A stretch of DNA of 59,617 nt, taken from Oscillospiraceae bacterium. GTDB lineage: Bacteria > Bacillota > Clostridia > UMGS1810. The notes below the pieces were generated by a model. The model was not told the origin of the DNA, did no database searches, and saw only the letters and a list, made by a program, of their open reading frames with translations. Location of the stretch: the NCBI GenBank assembly GCA_015068975.1, contig SVJM01000011.1, positions 1-59,617 of the forward strand, read 5' to 3'. Shown piece after piece: positions 1 to 8,456 of this stretch (within the stretch, counting starts at the first letter, position 1; each line of letters opens with the position of its first letter). Made by a program: the position numbers and the translations under genes.

Positions 1-9
1 AATTAAGGG

Positions 10-118
10 GATAGAAAAAAGACTTCAGAACGGAGAAACTGAGCCGAAACCTTTGGTTTCGGGTTACCCGAAGGTGTATGCGATACACCGAGAGGCGAAG
101 TTTATTCGTAGCAAAAAG
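10..118 (+). repeat. Structured intergenic repeat, family 2, copy 1
   Basis: Non-coding. A perfect 8-bp hairpin (CCGAAACC-TTT-GGTTTCGG, about 43-61) is followed by a second hairpin, GGTGTAT-GCG-ATACACC (72-88), then CGAGAGGCGAAGTTT. An outer pairing AAACT (36-40) with AGTTT (about 99-103) can close both. The same order (GATAGAAAAA, AAACTGA, CCCGAAGG, GTATGYGATAC hairpin, CGAGAGG, GAAGTTT) is found at 50788-50872, with substitutions that partly keep the pairing. The left edge is cut by the window, so the element may be longer. Function unknown; strand arbitrary. Confidence 0.6.
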
Positions 119-130
119 GCACAAAAATAA

Positions 131-160
131 GGAAATATTACATAAAAATGTAATATTTCC
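131..160 (-). terminator. Stem-loop 3' of the VanW gene
   Basis: Perfect 13-bp inverted repeat GGAAATATTACAT / ATGTAATATTTCC with a 4-nt loop. On the minus strand it is followed by TTATTTTTG, a loose T-tract, about 100 nt after the VanW-gene stop. Likely a factor-independent terminator. Confidence 0.5.
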
Positions 161-261
161 CACATAATGAGTAATTTGTAAGTTTTATTGTGCATTCAGG
201 GTTTTGACTTATGTATAATCTATGCCTTTTTGCGATCTGGAGTTTTTTTACATCCCCTTTT

Positions 262-1908
262 TTATTGTGGTAAAGGATACTGAATGATTTTATCTTGCTT
301 GGTCTGCGCAATAGGTTCGCTTTTTTCCTGTATCTTTGGCGGAGATGGTGGTGCTGTTTTTGGCAGAGGTTTCTTCTTTGTACCAACTTCCACCAAAGCA
401 TCTACAGGTGCATAATAGCTTTCGCACACCCATTGCCTTTCCATCTTCACTCCGTTTATACTTACTGTCTTATATGTATTTACCCTTACACCTTCCTGAC
501 CTGCTTTCAGTACCTTTGTTTTGCCTTCATAAAGAGAGGATGTCTTTTTGGTCTTGGTGCCATAGGGTATCCTTTTGATGATTTCTGTTGTTATCTCCAC
601 CACCTTATTATCCTCATTGATCCCCATTACAGAACAGGTGATATTGCCGTTATCTGCAAAACAATCTATCCTTATGGGATATGATTTGTTATTCTTAAAT
701 GCAAAATCTATATAATCATAGGATACTGTAGCATCCCGTCCTACCGCTACATATGTCACAGGCATAGAGTGATTTGTTCTTTTTACAATCTCCAGATCAG
801 CAAAGAGAACTGCATTGAAAAGGGTTGAGGATACCTGACATATCCCACCGCCAACTCCATCAACCACTTCTCCTGACTGGTACACCTTGGCAGTCTTAAA
901 TCCACTTTGTTCATCACGCTTCCCAACCACTTTGTTGAAGGAAAACACTCCCCCAGGCTCTATAAGGCATCCATTGATTTTTGATGCGGCGATACGGATA
1001 TTTTCGCTTCGGGGAATATTCGCATTATTATACACTGTAGAAAAGCTTCCCAGAGTATCTATGATATAATTATCAGAAAAATACCTGATGTTTTTTTGTG
1101 GATATGTGAGCTTTACAGGAATTTCATAAGGCAGGTCATTTGTGGAATTATTTTTGAGAATACTCTCACAAAGCTCCTTGTCGATTGATACTCCTACAGT
1201 TGATGGTGTATACAGGAAATGCCCATTTTTCTGATAGTATTCAAAATCCTTCTTTTCTGCTTCAAAAAGATTTTTAAGAGTTTCATATGAAATATGCTTC
1301 GGCTTGATCATAGATATTTTTACATTATTTGGAGTATACAGATCATAATGTGAAAGATTGCTTCTGATCTCTGATAAAAGATATGCCATATCTATCCCCA
1401 TACCTTCTTTTCCATTTGTGACAGATATCCTGTCAGAATTCAGCTCAATTTTATTTTCGGTATTTTTTGAAACGAAGTCTGCAAGATTATCCTTCATTAC
1501 CCTTTCGAGCTTGTTTATGTCAATGGATAGCTCCAAAGGAATGTTTGCTCCTTTTGTATAAGAGGATATTATGTCTTTTAATCTTACAAATATATTTCCT
1601 TTTCTACCGTAAGAATAGGCATTATCCACTGATTTCTTATAATCAAACCCTACCCCTGACTCATTTAAGAGAAGAGAGAAAGTATTTTTGTTATACTCAA
1701 AGGCTATGCTCTGACCATCATATGGAAATTTATCTCTGATTGTATTTATGGCTGCATCTTTTTTTAATTTCTGCACCGACAAGCCTGAAATCTTCACTCC
1801 GGGATAAATAGCCTCGTAATTAAAAACATACAAAAAATACGCAAATAAAAAAACTGTTATCACTACGGGTAAAATAATCAACAATAACTTCCTTGCCCTG
1901 ACAGGCAT
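262..1908 (-). CDS. VanW-family envelope protein with G5 domain
   Basis: Predicted membrane-anchored extracellular protein of 548 aa. A short basic N-terminus precedes one membrane segment (about residues 7-28). It is followed by a peptidoglycan-binding-like region (about 60-210), a VanW domain (about 300-430, with GGGICQVSSTLFNA and FSFNKVVG) and a G5-like domain (about 450-525), ending in a Pro/Lys-rich tail. VanW/YoaR-type proteins are common in Clostridia, and their biochemical role is not settled; the name comes from vancomycin clusters, but nothing here indicates resistance. I chose the ATG at 1908 because GGGAG lies 9 nt upstream; an in-frame TTG at 1917 sits directly on that site. It appears to be transcribed alone. 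Confidence 0.85.
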   Translation of the reverse strand: MPVRARKLLLIILPVVITVFLFAYFLYVFNYEAIYPGVKISGLSVQKLKKDAAINTIRDKFPYDGQSIAFEYNKNTFSLLLNESGVGFDYKKSVDNAYSYGRKGNIFVRLKDIISSYTKGANIPLELSIDINKLERVMKDNLADFVSKNTENKIELNSDRISVTNGKEGMGIDMAYLLSEIRSNLSHYDLYTPNNVKISMIKPKHISYETLKNLFEAEKKDFEYYQKNGHFLYTPSTVGVSIDKELCESILKNNSTNDLPYEIPVKLTYPQKNIRYFSDNYIIDTLGSFSTVYNNANIPRSENIRIAASKINGCLIEPGGVFSFNKVVGKRDEQSGFKTAKVYQSGEVVDGVGGGICQVSSTLFNAVLFADLEIVKRTNHSMPVTYVAVGRDATVSYDYIDFAFKNNKSYPIRIDCFADNGNITCSVMGINEDNKVVEITTEIIKRIPYGTKTKKTSSLYEGKTKVLKAGQEGVRVNTYKTVSINGVKMERQWVCESYYAPVDALVEVGTKKKPLPKTAPPSPPKIQEKSEPIAQTKQDKIIQYPLPQ

Positions 1909-1975
1909 ATGTTTCAACTCCCGTTATAATATGAGTAATAATATTGTATTTTGATATATCCGTGTTTATGACATC

Positions 1976-2010
1976 AAAAAAGGATGAACGAAAGAACGTT
2001 CATCCTTTTT
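1976..2010 (-). terminator. Terminator of pckG
   Basis: GGATGAACG / CGTTCATCC 9-bp stem flanked by A-run and T-run on both sides, 17 nt after the pckG stop. It could work in both directions. Confidence 0.8.
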
Positions 2011-2026
2011 GATTATCATATTATGA

Positions 2027-3793
2027 TTATTTATTAAGTCTTGCTTCCAAGGCATCCAGTTCGTCTTCTACTTCCTTAGGAAGTCTTCCTTCGAATGTTG
2101 AGAAGAATTCTCTCATACCCGGAACTTCTTCTTTCCATGTTTCTTCAACACGGAGAAGTCTTTCCATAGTAGCTTTGTCGATATCAAGGCCGTTAACATT
2201 GATATCTTCAACGTTTGGAAGGTAACCGATAGCTGTTTCTCTTGCATCAACTTCACCTTTGCAACGTTTAACAATCCATTCAAGAACTCTCATATTTTCG
2301 CCGAAACCAGGCCACATGAAGTTGCCGTTTTCGTCCTGTCTGAACCAGTTAACATGGAAAATCTTTGGTGGGTTTGGAATAGTTTTGCCCATCTTTACCC
2401 AGTGTGCAAGGTAATCACCAACGTGGTAACCGATAAATGGCTTCATAGCCATTGGGTCACGTCTGAGTACTCCTACAGCACCTCTTGCTGCAGCAGTTGT
2501 TTCAGATGCCATAGTAGCACCTACAAACACACCGTGATTCCAGCTGTATGTCTGGTATACCAATGGAGCTGTTGTAGCTCTTCTTCCGCCAAATACCATA
2601 GCAGAGATTGGAACACCCTGTGGAGCATCAAACTGATCAGATACACATGGACACTGTCTTGCAGGAGCAGTGAATCTTGAGTTTGGATGTGCACAGCTTG
2701 TAAGCTTATCTTCTTTGTTGAACTTATCAGGTGTCCATTCTTCACCCTTCCAGTCGATAGCGTGCTCAGGTACGTCTTTGTCAAGACCTTCCCACCAGAC
2801 TGTATCGTCATCCTTAAGACCAACGTTTGTGAAGATTGTATTAGACATTGCTGTATGGAGAGCATTTGGGTTTGTCTTTTCGCTTGTTCCCGGCGCAACA
2901 CCGAAGAAACCTGCTTCAGGGTTAACTGCCCAAAGTCTTCCGTCATCGCCTACTCTGAGCCATGCAATGTCGTCACCTACTGTAAATACTTTGTATCCTG
3001 CATATTCAGCCGGTGGGATAAGCATAGCAAGGTTTGTCTTACCACATGCTGATGGGAATGCTGCAGATATATATGTGATTTCGCCCTTAGGATCCTGAAG
3101 ACCGAGGATAAGCATATGTTCAGCCATCCAGCCTTCTTCTTTACCAAGGTAACTTGCGATTCTAAGTGCCATACATTTCTTACCGAGAAGAGCGTTTCCG
3201 CCGTAAGCTGAGTTGATAGACCAGATTGTGTTGTCTTCTGGGAAGTGACAGATGTACTTATCTTCATCAGAAAGATCCTTTGAAGCATGTAAACATTTTG
3301 TGAAATCGCCATCGTCACCGATTTCTTCAAGAGCAATCTTACCTGCTCTTGTCATAATAAGCATATTGAGAACAACATAGATGCTGTCTGTAAGCTCGAT
3401 ACCAACCTTTGCAAAAGGTGACTTAGCAGGACCCATGATAAATGGGACAACATACATCTTTTTGCCTGTCATAGCGCCATCATAAAGCTTAGAAAGCTTT
3501 TCGTAAGTTTCCTTAGGATCCATCCAGTTATTTGTTGGACCTGCGTCTTCTTTTCTTCTTGAGCAGATGAAAGTTTTGTTTTCTACTCTGGCAACGTCAT
3601 TCTGAGCTGTTCTGTGCAAGAAACAACCAGGGAATTTGTCAGGGTTAAGAGCTTTGATTTCGCCTGTAGCACAAGCTTCTTTTTCCAAAGCTTCTTTCTG
3701 AGCGTCGCTGCCGTCAATCCAGATAACTTCATCAGGTTTTGTGAGCTTTACCATTTCGTCAAGCCATGATAAAACTTTTTTGTTGTTTGTCAT
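2027..3793 (-). CDS. pckG: Phosphoenolpyruvate carboxykinase (GTP)
   Basis: Interconverts oxaloacetate + GTP and phosphoenolpyruvate + CO2 + GDP in the cytoplasm. In anaerobes it often runs toward oxaloacetate, feeding C4-acid fermentation or anabolism. At 588 aa it is full length for the GTP-dependent family (about 590-620), clearly longer than the ATP type. Visible signatures are the family P-loop region with FPSACGKTNLAML (about residue 250), the TWWEGL-like segment VWWEGL, and GRRATTAPLVYQ followed by WNHGVFVGATMASETTAAA. An AGGAG ribosome site lies just before the ATG. Single-gene unit with its own terminator. Codon use looks strongly biased, as in highly expressed genes. Confidence 0.97.
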   Translation of the reverse strand: MTNNKKVLSWLDEMVKLTKPDEVIWIDGSDAQKEALEKEACATGEIKALNPDKFPGCFLHRTAQNDVARVENKTFICSRRKEDAGPTNNWMDPKETYEKLSKLYDGAMTGKKMYVVPFIMGPAKSPFAKVGIELTDSIYVVLNMLIMTRAGKIALEEIGDDGDFTKCLHASKDLSDEDKYICHFPEDNTIWSINSAYGGNALLGKKCMALRIASYLGKEEGWMAEHMLILGLQDPKGEITYISAAFPSACGKTNLAMLIPPAEYAGYKVFTVGDDIAWLRVGDDGRLWAVNPEAGFFGVAPGTSEKTNPNALHTAMSNTIFTNVGLKDDDTVWWEGLDKDVPEHAIDWKGEEWTPDKFNKEDKLTSCAHPNSRFTAPARQCPCVSDQFDAPQGVPISAMVFGGRRATTAPLVYQTYSWNHGVFVGATMASETTAAARGAVGVLRRDPMAMKPFIGYHVGDYLAHWVKMGKTIPNPPKIFHVNWFRQDENGNFMWPGFGENMRVLEWIVKRCKGEVDARETAIGYLPNVEDINVNGLDIDKATMERLLRVEETWKEEVPGMREFFSTFEGRLPKEVEDELDALEARLNK

Positions 3794-3890
3794 TTTTATA
3801 TCTCCTTCCGATTAATAAATTACATTTTTATATTCAGGTTACAAATTAACCCTACTTATATAATATTTCGCCACAACCTTCAAAAATCCT

Positions 3891-4766
3891 TTATTTTTTT
3901 GAAATTTTTTCAAATATTTTGTCAGACAGGGTACAAAACTCAAAAATATCCAAAGTTTCTCCCCTTCTTCTCGGATCTATTGAACATTCTTCAAGGGTGG
4001 AATTAATTTCATCTTTTGAAAGATTTATACTTCCTGAATTTGAAAGAGCATTGAGAAGGGTCTTTCTTCTCATTCCAAATGCAGCTTTTATAACATTAAA
4101 AAAGAGCTTCTCATCCTTGGGTGATACCTTCTTTTCATCCCTTACAATAAACTTGATCACCGAACTTGTCACCTTGGGAGGCGGCATAAAGCAATGGGGC
4201 GGCACATCACATACCATTTCAGTATCACAGTAATAATCTACTGATAGGGTGATTGCGCCATAATCCTTCTTATTTGGCTTTGCTGAAAATCTCAAAGCCA
4301 CTTCTTTTTGTACCATTACCACAAGCATTGAGATATTTAGGCTGTTTTCAAGAAGTGCCATTACAATAGGTGTGGTTATATAATATGGAAGATTTGCCAC
4401 CACCTTAAAGGATTTGCCTTCAAATTCTTCATCACAAAGCTTCTGAAGATCAAGCTTAAGCACATCATCATTTATTATCTTTACATTGTCAAATTCTTTA
4501 AGATTTTCTTCCAAAATAGGAATTGCAGTTTTATCAATTTCTACTGCCACAACTTTTTTTGCATTTTTGCAAAGCTTCTGTGTAAGTGTACCAAAGCCCG
4601 GTCCTATCTCAAGTACATAATCCTCGTCACAAAGCTCTGCTCCGTATACGATTGAATCCAGTACCGAATCATCAATAAGAAAATTCTGTCCCAGTGATTT
4701 GGAAAACTTAAATCCAGATTTATTAAGTATATCTTTTACAACTTCTTTTGAAGAAAGGTTTTTCAT
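3891..4766 (-). CDS. rsmA: 16S rRNA dimethyltransferase RsmA (KsgA)
   Basis: Dimethylates the two adjacent adenines in the 3' terminal hairpin of 16S rRNA using S-adenosylmethionine, late in small-subunit assembly. At 291 aa it has typical length. Motifs seen: SLGQNFL (about 24-30), SAM-binding VLEIGPGFGTLTQKL (51-65), and catalytic NLPYYIT (125-131). The C-terminus has the usual small helical domain with FGMRRKTL. It lies 11 nt downstream of an RseC-like gene and is probably cotranscribed with it. Confidence 0.97.
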   Translation of the reverse strand: MKNLSSKEVVKDILNKSGFKFSKSLGQNFLIDDSVLDSIVYGAELCDEDYVLEIGPGFGTLTQKLCKNAKKVVAVEIDKTAIPILEENLKEFDNVKIINDDVLKLDLQKLCDEEFEGKSFKVVANLPYYITTPIVMALLENSLNISMLVVMVQKEVALRFSAKPNKKDYGAITLSVDYYCDTEMVCDVPPHCFMPPPKVTSSVIKFIVRDEKKVSPKDEKLFFNVIKAAFGMRRKTLLNALSNSGSINLSKDEINSTLEECSIDPRRRGETLDIFEFCTLSDKIFEKISKK

Positions 4767-4777
4767 ACTTATATCCT

Positions 4778-5167
4778 CTATAATATTCTTTCAATTTTGT
4801 TTATGACACCTTTTTTGTTATATTTCACAACAAAAAATGCCCATATAATGAGAAATACCGCTACAGACACAAAGCTTAAAAGTCCGCTATCCCATATATA
4901 ATCGCTTACAATCCATATGCCAAAAAGTATAATAAGAGGAAGCATATACACAAGGAACGCAAGAAACACTACCTTGGAATCTGATACGCTCATCTCTACT
5001 CTGTCTCCCACTTTTGCCCCCACTGTATTTATCACGAGGCTTTCTCTGAAGGTTTTTTTGCAATGGGAGGAACAGGTGGAGCAATCATGTCCGCAGGCTG
5101 ACTCACATTCTGTGATCACATATGTTTTATTATCTTCGATTTTTGAAACATAGCCTGTCTTTGTCAA
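4778..5167 (-). CDS. RseC/SoxR-reducing-family membrane protein
   Basis: Small protein (129 aa) with an N-terminal soluble part containing a tight Cys cluster (CESACGHDCSTCSSHC, about residues 16-31) and two membrane segments (about 64-90 and 94-116). This is the RseC/MucC architecture. The Gram-negative homologues act with Rnf/Rsx or sigma-E systems; in Clostridia the role is unknown, though redox or Fe-S sensing is a fair guess. I chose a TTG start at 5167 because AGGTGGTGGGAG lies just upstream and homologues begin KxGxV; an ATG 72 nt further upstream lacks a ribosome site. First gene of a two-gene unit with rsmA. Confidence 0.75.
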   Translation of the reverse strand: MTKTGYVSKIEDNKTYVITECESACGHDCSTCSSHCKKTFRESLVINTVGAKVGDRVEMSVSDSKVVFLAFLVYMLPLIILFGIWIVSDYIWDSGLLSFVSVAVFLIIWAFFVVKYNKKGVINKIERIL

Positions 5168-5300
5168 GCTCCCACCACCTTTGATTGTTAAAAAAATAAC
5201 ATCTTTATATATTATACATTGTTTTAATATAAAATTCAACTGTCATTTGTGATAAAAAAACTGAAATTTCATAGAAATATTCATATACTTTAACACAAAA

Positions 5301-5332
5301 ATTGCTGCAGCAGTAATTTCTGCTGCAGCAAT
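5301..5332 (-). terminator. Terminator of the transketolase operon
   Basis: Perfect 13-bp stem ATTGCTGCAGCAG / CTGCTGCAGCAAT with a 6-nt loop. On the minus strand it is followed by TTTTTG, right after the transketolase C-terminal subunit stop. Confidence 0.85.
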
Positions 5333-5339
5333 AAAATGA

Positions 5340-6284
5340 TTACTTACTTGCGATAGCTTCTTTTACATTTTTGATAATGGTTTTTTCGTCAAGTCCGTAG
5401 GCTTCAAATAACTGTGCAGGCTTACCTGACCTGCCGAATTTATCCATGATACCCACTCTTCTCATAATGCAAGGTGCGTTTTCTGATAAAACTTCACTTA
5501 CTGCACTTCCCAAACCACCGATTATGCTATGTTCTTCACAAGTAACAATAGCCCCGGTCTCTTTTGATGCTTTGATAATAATATCCTTGTCAATTGGCTT
5601 GATTGTATGTATATTGATCACTCTGGCATCGATGCCTTCTTCCATAAGCTCTTTTGCAGCATTGAGAGCTTTTGACACCATAAGACCTGTTGCAATAATT
5701 GTTACATCCTTTCCGGATTTGAGCTCGATACCCTTACCGATTTCAAATTTATATGTACTTGGATCATTTATAACATCTACAGCAAGTCTTCCGAATCTTA
5801 AGTAGAAAGGACCATCTGTTTCGATTGCAGCTTTTACTGCAAGTCTTGCCTCCGCATCGTCTGCAGGATTTATGATAGTCATATTAGGCAACGCTCTCAT
5901 AATGGCGATGTCTTCGTTGCACTGGTGTGTAGCACCGTCTTCGCCTACAGAAATACCTGCATGAGTTGCACCGATTTTTACATTGAGATTTGGATAGCAA
6001 ACAGAGTTTCTGATCTGCTCAAAGGCTCTTCCTGATGCAAACATTGCAAATGAACTTGCGAATACTATCTTTCCACAGGATGCAAGTCCTGCCGCAACGC
6101 TTGTCATATTTGCTTCTGCAATACCCGCATTGAAATGTCTGTGGGGATAAGCATCCTTAAATGTTGCTGTCTTGGTAGATTTGGAAAGGTCTGCATCAAG
6201 AACAACTATTCTTTCGTCAGTACCAAATTCCTTAAGTGCTTTACCATAGGATTCTCTTGTTGCGATTTTCTTTACTTCTGCCAT
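5340..6284 (-). CDS. Transketolase, C-terminal subunit
   Basis: Second half of a split transketolase (314 aa from the chosen start) containing the pyrimidine-binding and C-terminal transketolase domains. Visible motifs: VLDADLSKSTKT, FNAGIAEANMTSVAAGLAS (the Glu that activates thiamine diphosphate), and THAGISVGEDGATHQ. With the adjacent N-terminal subunit it transfers C2 ketol groups in the non-oxidative pentose phosphate pathway. The ATG at 6284 has GGAGGGG nearby and begins one base after the N-subunit stop, so the two are translationally coupled. An upstream in-frame ATG (6365) would overlap the neighbour by 80 nt and has no ribosome site. 1-deoxyxylulose-5-phosphate synthase is less likely because that enzyme is a single chain. 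Confidence 0.93.
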   Translation of the reverse strand: MAEVKKIATRESYGKALKEFGTDERIVVLDADLSKSTKTATFKDAYPHRHFNAGIAEANMTSVAAGLASCGKIVFASSFAMFASGRAFEQIRNSVCYPNLNVKIGATHAGISVGEDGATHQCNEDIAIMRALPNMTIINPADDAEARLAVKAAIETDGPFYLRFGRLAVDVINDPSTYKFEIGKGIELKSGKDVTIIATGLMVSKALNAAKELMEEGIDARVINIHTIKPIDKDIIIKASKETGAIVTCEEHSIIGGLGSAVSEVLSENAPCIMRRVGIMDKFGRSGKPAQLFEAYGLDEKTIIKNVKEAIASK

Positions 6285-6285
6285 A

Positions 6286-7122
6286 TTATTTCCCCTCCAA
6301 TTCTGTAAGTTTTGCATCAAGCTCTGCCATAGCCTGCTTGTATTCTTCTTCGTTTGGTGCAACACCGTGCCATGATGGGTTGTTTTCCATAAAGGAAACT
6401 CCCTTACCTTTAATACTCTTTGCTATAATTGCAGTTGGCTTACCCTTGGTAGCCTTAGCCTTTTCTATAGCATCCTTTATCTGGTCATAATCATGAGCAT
6501 CAATTGTGATTACATTCCATCCGAATGCCAGAAACTTCTCATCAAGAGGTGTAGGATTCATTACTTTTGTGATATCTCCGTCGATCTGAAGACCATTAAA
6601 GTCCACAAAGATTGTAAGGTTGTCCAGATTGTAATGTGCCGCAAACATTGCTGCTTCCCATACCTGACCTTCTTCTGTTTCACCGTCGCCAAGCACTGAA
6701 TACACTCTGTAATCCTTCTTGTCAAGCTTACCTGCAAGAGCCATTCCGCAAGCTGCAGATATGCCCTGACCCAGTGAACCTGTAGACATATCCACTCCCG
6801 GAACAGCCTTCATATCAGGATGTCCCTGAAGGTAGCTGTCTATATGGCGGAAGGTTTTGATATCTTCCTTTGGGATAATGCCCTTCTCTGCCAGTGCACC
6901 ATAAAGTGCAGGAGAACAATGTCCTTTGCTGAGTACAAATCTGTCACGATCAGGATCATTTACATTGTCAGGAGAAATGTTCATCTTGTCAAAATAGAGA
7001 ACAGACATAATATCCGCTATTGACAATGACCCTCCCGGATGTCCTGCCTGAGGATGAAATACTGCCTCAATAATATGCTTTCTTATCTTGTAAGCAGTTA
7101 TCATTAGTTCTTTGTTGCTCAT
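6286..7122 (-). CDS. Transketolase, N-terminal subunit
   Basis: Thiamine-diphosphate-binding half of a two-subunit transketolase, 278 aa. Seen: GHPGGSLSIADI (about residues 23-34), SKGHCSPALYGALAE, GSLGQGISAACGMALAGK, and the diphosphate/Mg motif GDGETEEGQVWEAAMFA followed by N about 25 residues later. It supplies cofactor and metal binding, while the partner subunit encoded next supplies the rest of the active site. Split transketolases are common in Clostridia, so this is not a broken gene. First gene of the pair. Confidence 0.94.
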   Translation of the reverse strand: MSNKELMITAYKIRKHIIEAVFHPQAGHPGGSLSIADIMSVLYFDKMNISPDNVNDPDRDRFVLSKGHCSPALYGALAEKGIIPKEDIKTFRHIDSYLQGHPDMKAVPGVDMSTGSLGQGISAACGMALAGKLDKKDYRVYSVLGDGETEEGQVWEAAMFAAHYNLDNLTIFVDFNGLQIDGDITKVMNPTPLDEKFLAFGWNVITIDAHDYDQIKDAIEKAKATKGKPTAIIAKSIKGKGVSFMENNPSWHGVAPNEEEYKQAMAELDAKLTELEGK

Positions 7123-7157
7123 AAATCCTTAGCCCCTTTTCTTATATATTTGTATAA

Positions 7158-8012
7158 TTATTGATATAAATTAAACCCTTCCCCAAGAGCCTCTGTCACT
7201 TCGTGAACTATCACAAAAGCATTGGGGTCAGTTTTGCGAACGATGTTTTTTACCTTATGGACCTCTCGCTTGCGTACGATACACATAAGGGTGGTTTTGT
7301 TATTTCCCGAATACATACCCCTGGTATATATCCCTGTAACTCCCCTCTGAAGAGAAAGGATGATCTCGCGGGAAATCTTCTGATATTTATCACTTATTAT
7401 ATATACTGCCCTGGCAATATTTACTCCCTCTATCACATAATCCATCACTTTGCTTGTGACAAATAATGCCACAAAGGAATAAAGAATCAATGAATAATCA
7501 GAAAAAACAAAAGCTGACAGTACAACAATCACCACATCTGAAAAAAGAATTATACCCGGCACAGAAAACCCCGGAAACCGTTTGTTGAGAATAACAGAAA
7601 GAAGATCCACTCCACCTGTAGAAGCACCATTTATAATCACTATACCCATTCCAAGTCCTGTAAGTGCACCGCCGTATATAGAAGATGTGAGAAGATCTCC
7701 GAATCCCACACCATAGTTTTCAAGGAATGTAAGAAACACAGATGAAATAAATGTGGCATATACGGTATATATAAGGCTCTTTTTTGAAACAGTATTAAAT
7801 CCCCATATAAAGAGAATTACATTGAATACAAAATATGTGATGCCCAAAGGTATACCGGTCTTAATGTATACGACTGTGGATATTCCCGACACTCCCCCTG
7901 CGGCAATCCTTGAGGGCACAAGAAAGACACTTACCCCCATTGCCATAACAAAAGCGCCAAGAGTTATAAAAAACACTTTTTTAAAAAACAGGTATATAAT
8001 TCTTTTTTTCAT
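7158..8012 (-). CDS. YitT-family membrane protein (DUF161/DUF2179)
   Basis: Integral membrane protein of 284 aa with about five hydrophobic segments in residues 10-190 (YitT domain). A C-terminal soluble DUF2179 domain (about 220-275) contains GVTGIYTRGMYSG and a VIVHEVTEALGEGF tail. The family is widespread in Bacillota; substrate unknown. The ribosome site is unusual: the only purine-rich stretch (AAAGG, about 8026-8030) sits in the loop of a 7-bp hairpin (8019-8039) just before the start, which could limit translation. Confidence 0.85.
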   Translation of the reverse strand: MKKRIIYLFFKKVFFITLGAFVMAMGVSVFLVPSRIAAGGVSGISTVVYIKTGIPLGITYFVFNVILFIWGFNTVSKKSLIYTVYATFISSVFLTFLENYGVGFGDLLTSSIYGGALTGLGMGIVIINGASTGGVDLLSVILNKRFPGFSVPGIILFSDVVIVVLSAFVFSDYSLILYSFVALFVTSKVMDYVIEGVNIARAVYIISDKYQKISREIILSLQRGVTGIYTRGMYSGNNKTTLMCIVRKREVHKVKNIVRKTDPNAFVIVHEVTEALGEGFNLYQ

Positions 8013-8051
8013 ATTACTATTACCGACCTTTCCGGTAATAGTTTTGTTTAT

Positions 8052-8453
8052 TTAAGATTCATTATGCATTCTGAAGGATAATTTGAGAATCTCATCAAGT
8101 CTTTCAAAATCCTTCTTAAGATATATGTATCCGATCAGCGCCTCAAATCCGGTAGCATGACGGTAGTCCACTATATCCGCATTTTTTGCAGCGGTATTAG
8201 CCTTTGCATTTCTGCCTCGCTTATATACCGAAAGCTCTTGCTCAGTAAGGTAAGGCTCTATCTTTCTGATAATATCACTCTGAGCCTTTGCCTTCACATA
8301 GGTAGTGGCTTCTCTGTGAAGCTTATTTACCGGGATGTTTTTGTCCTTTGAAATCATTGTACGAATATATAATTCATACACTGCATCACCTATATAAGCA
8401 AGTTGAAGAGACGAAAACTGACTGACACTCATATCCGGTGTAAAATCAAACAT
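8052..8453 (-). CDS. mrnC: Mini-ribonuclease III
   Basis: Compact RNase III-like nuclease (133 aa) lacking a double-stranded-RNA-binding domain. In Bacillus the homologue matures the ends of 23S rRNA. Seen: LAYIGDAVYELYIR (about residues 18-31, with metal-binding Asp/Glu), LHREATTYVKA, and KNADIVDYRHATGFEALIGYIYL (about 88-110, second acidic site). It follows cysS with a 3-nt gap, the conserved Bacillota order cysS-mrnC, and was most likely cotranscribed with it. Confidence 0.95.
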   Translation of the reverse strand: MFDFTPDMSVSQFSSLQLAYIGDAVYELYIRTMISKDKNIPVNKLHREATTYVKAKAQSDIIRKIEPYLTEQELSVYKRGRNAKANTAAKNADIVDYRHATGFEALIGYIYLKKDFERLDEILKLSFRMHNES

Positions 8454-8456
8454 ATA

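Noticed and set aside
2354-3336. Long open frames on the opposite strand or other frames inside pckG (also inside hydA and hydB)
   Set aside because: They are by-products of strong codon bias in highly conserved genes; no ribosome sites or recognisable domains.
5340-7122. Transketolase split as a frameshifted gene
   Set aside because: Both halves have ribosome sites and complete domains; two-subunit transketolases are normal in this group.
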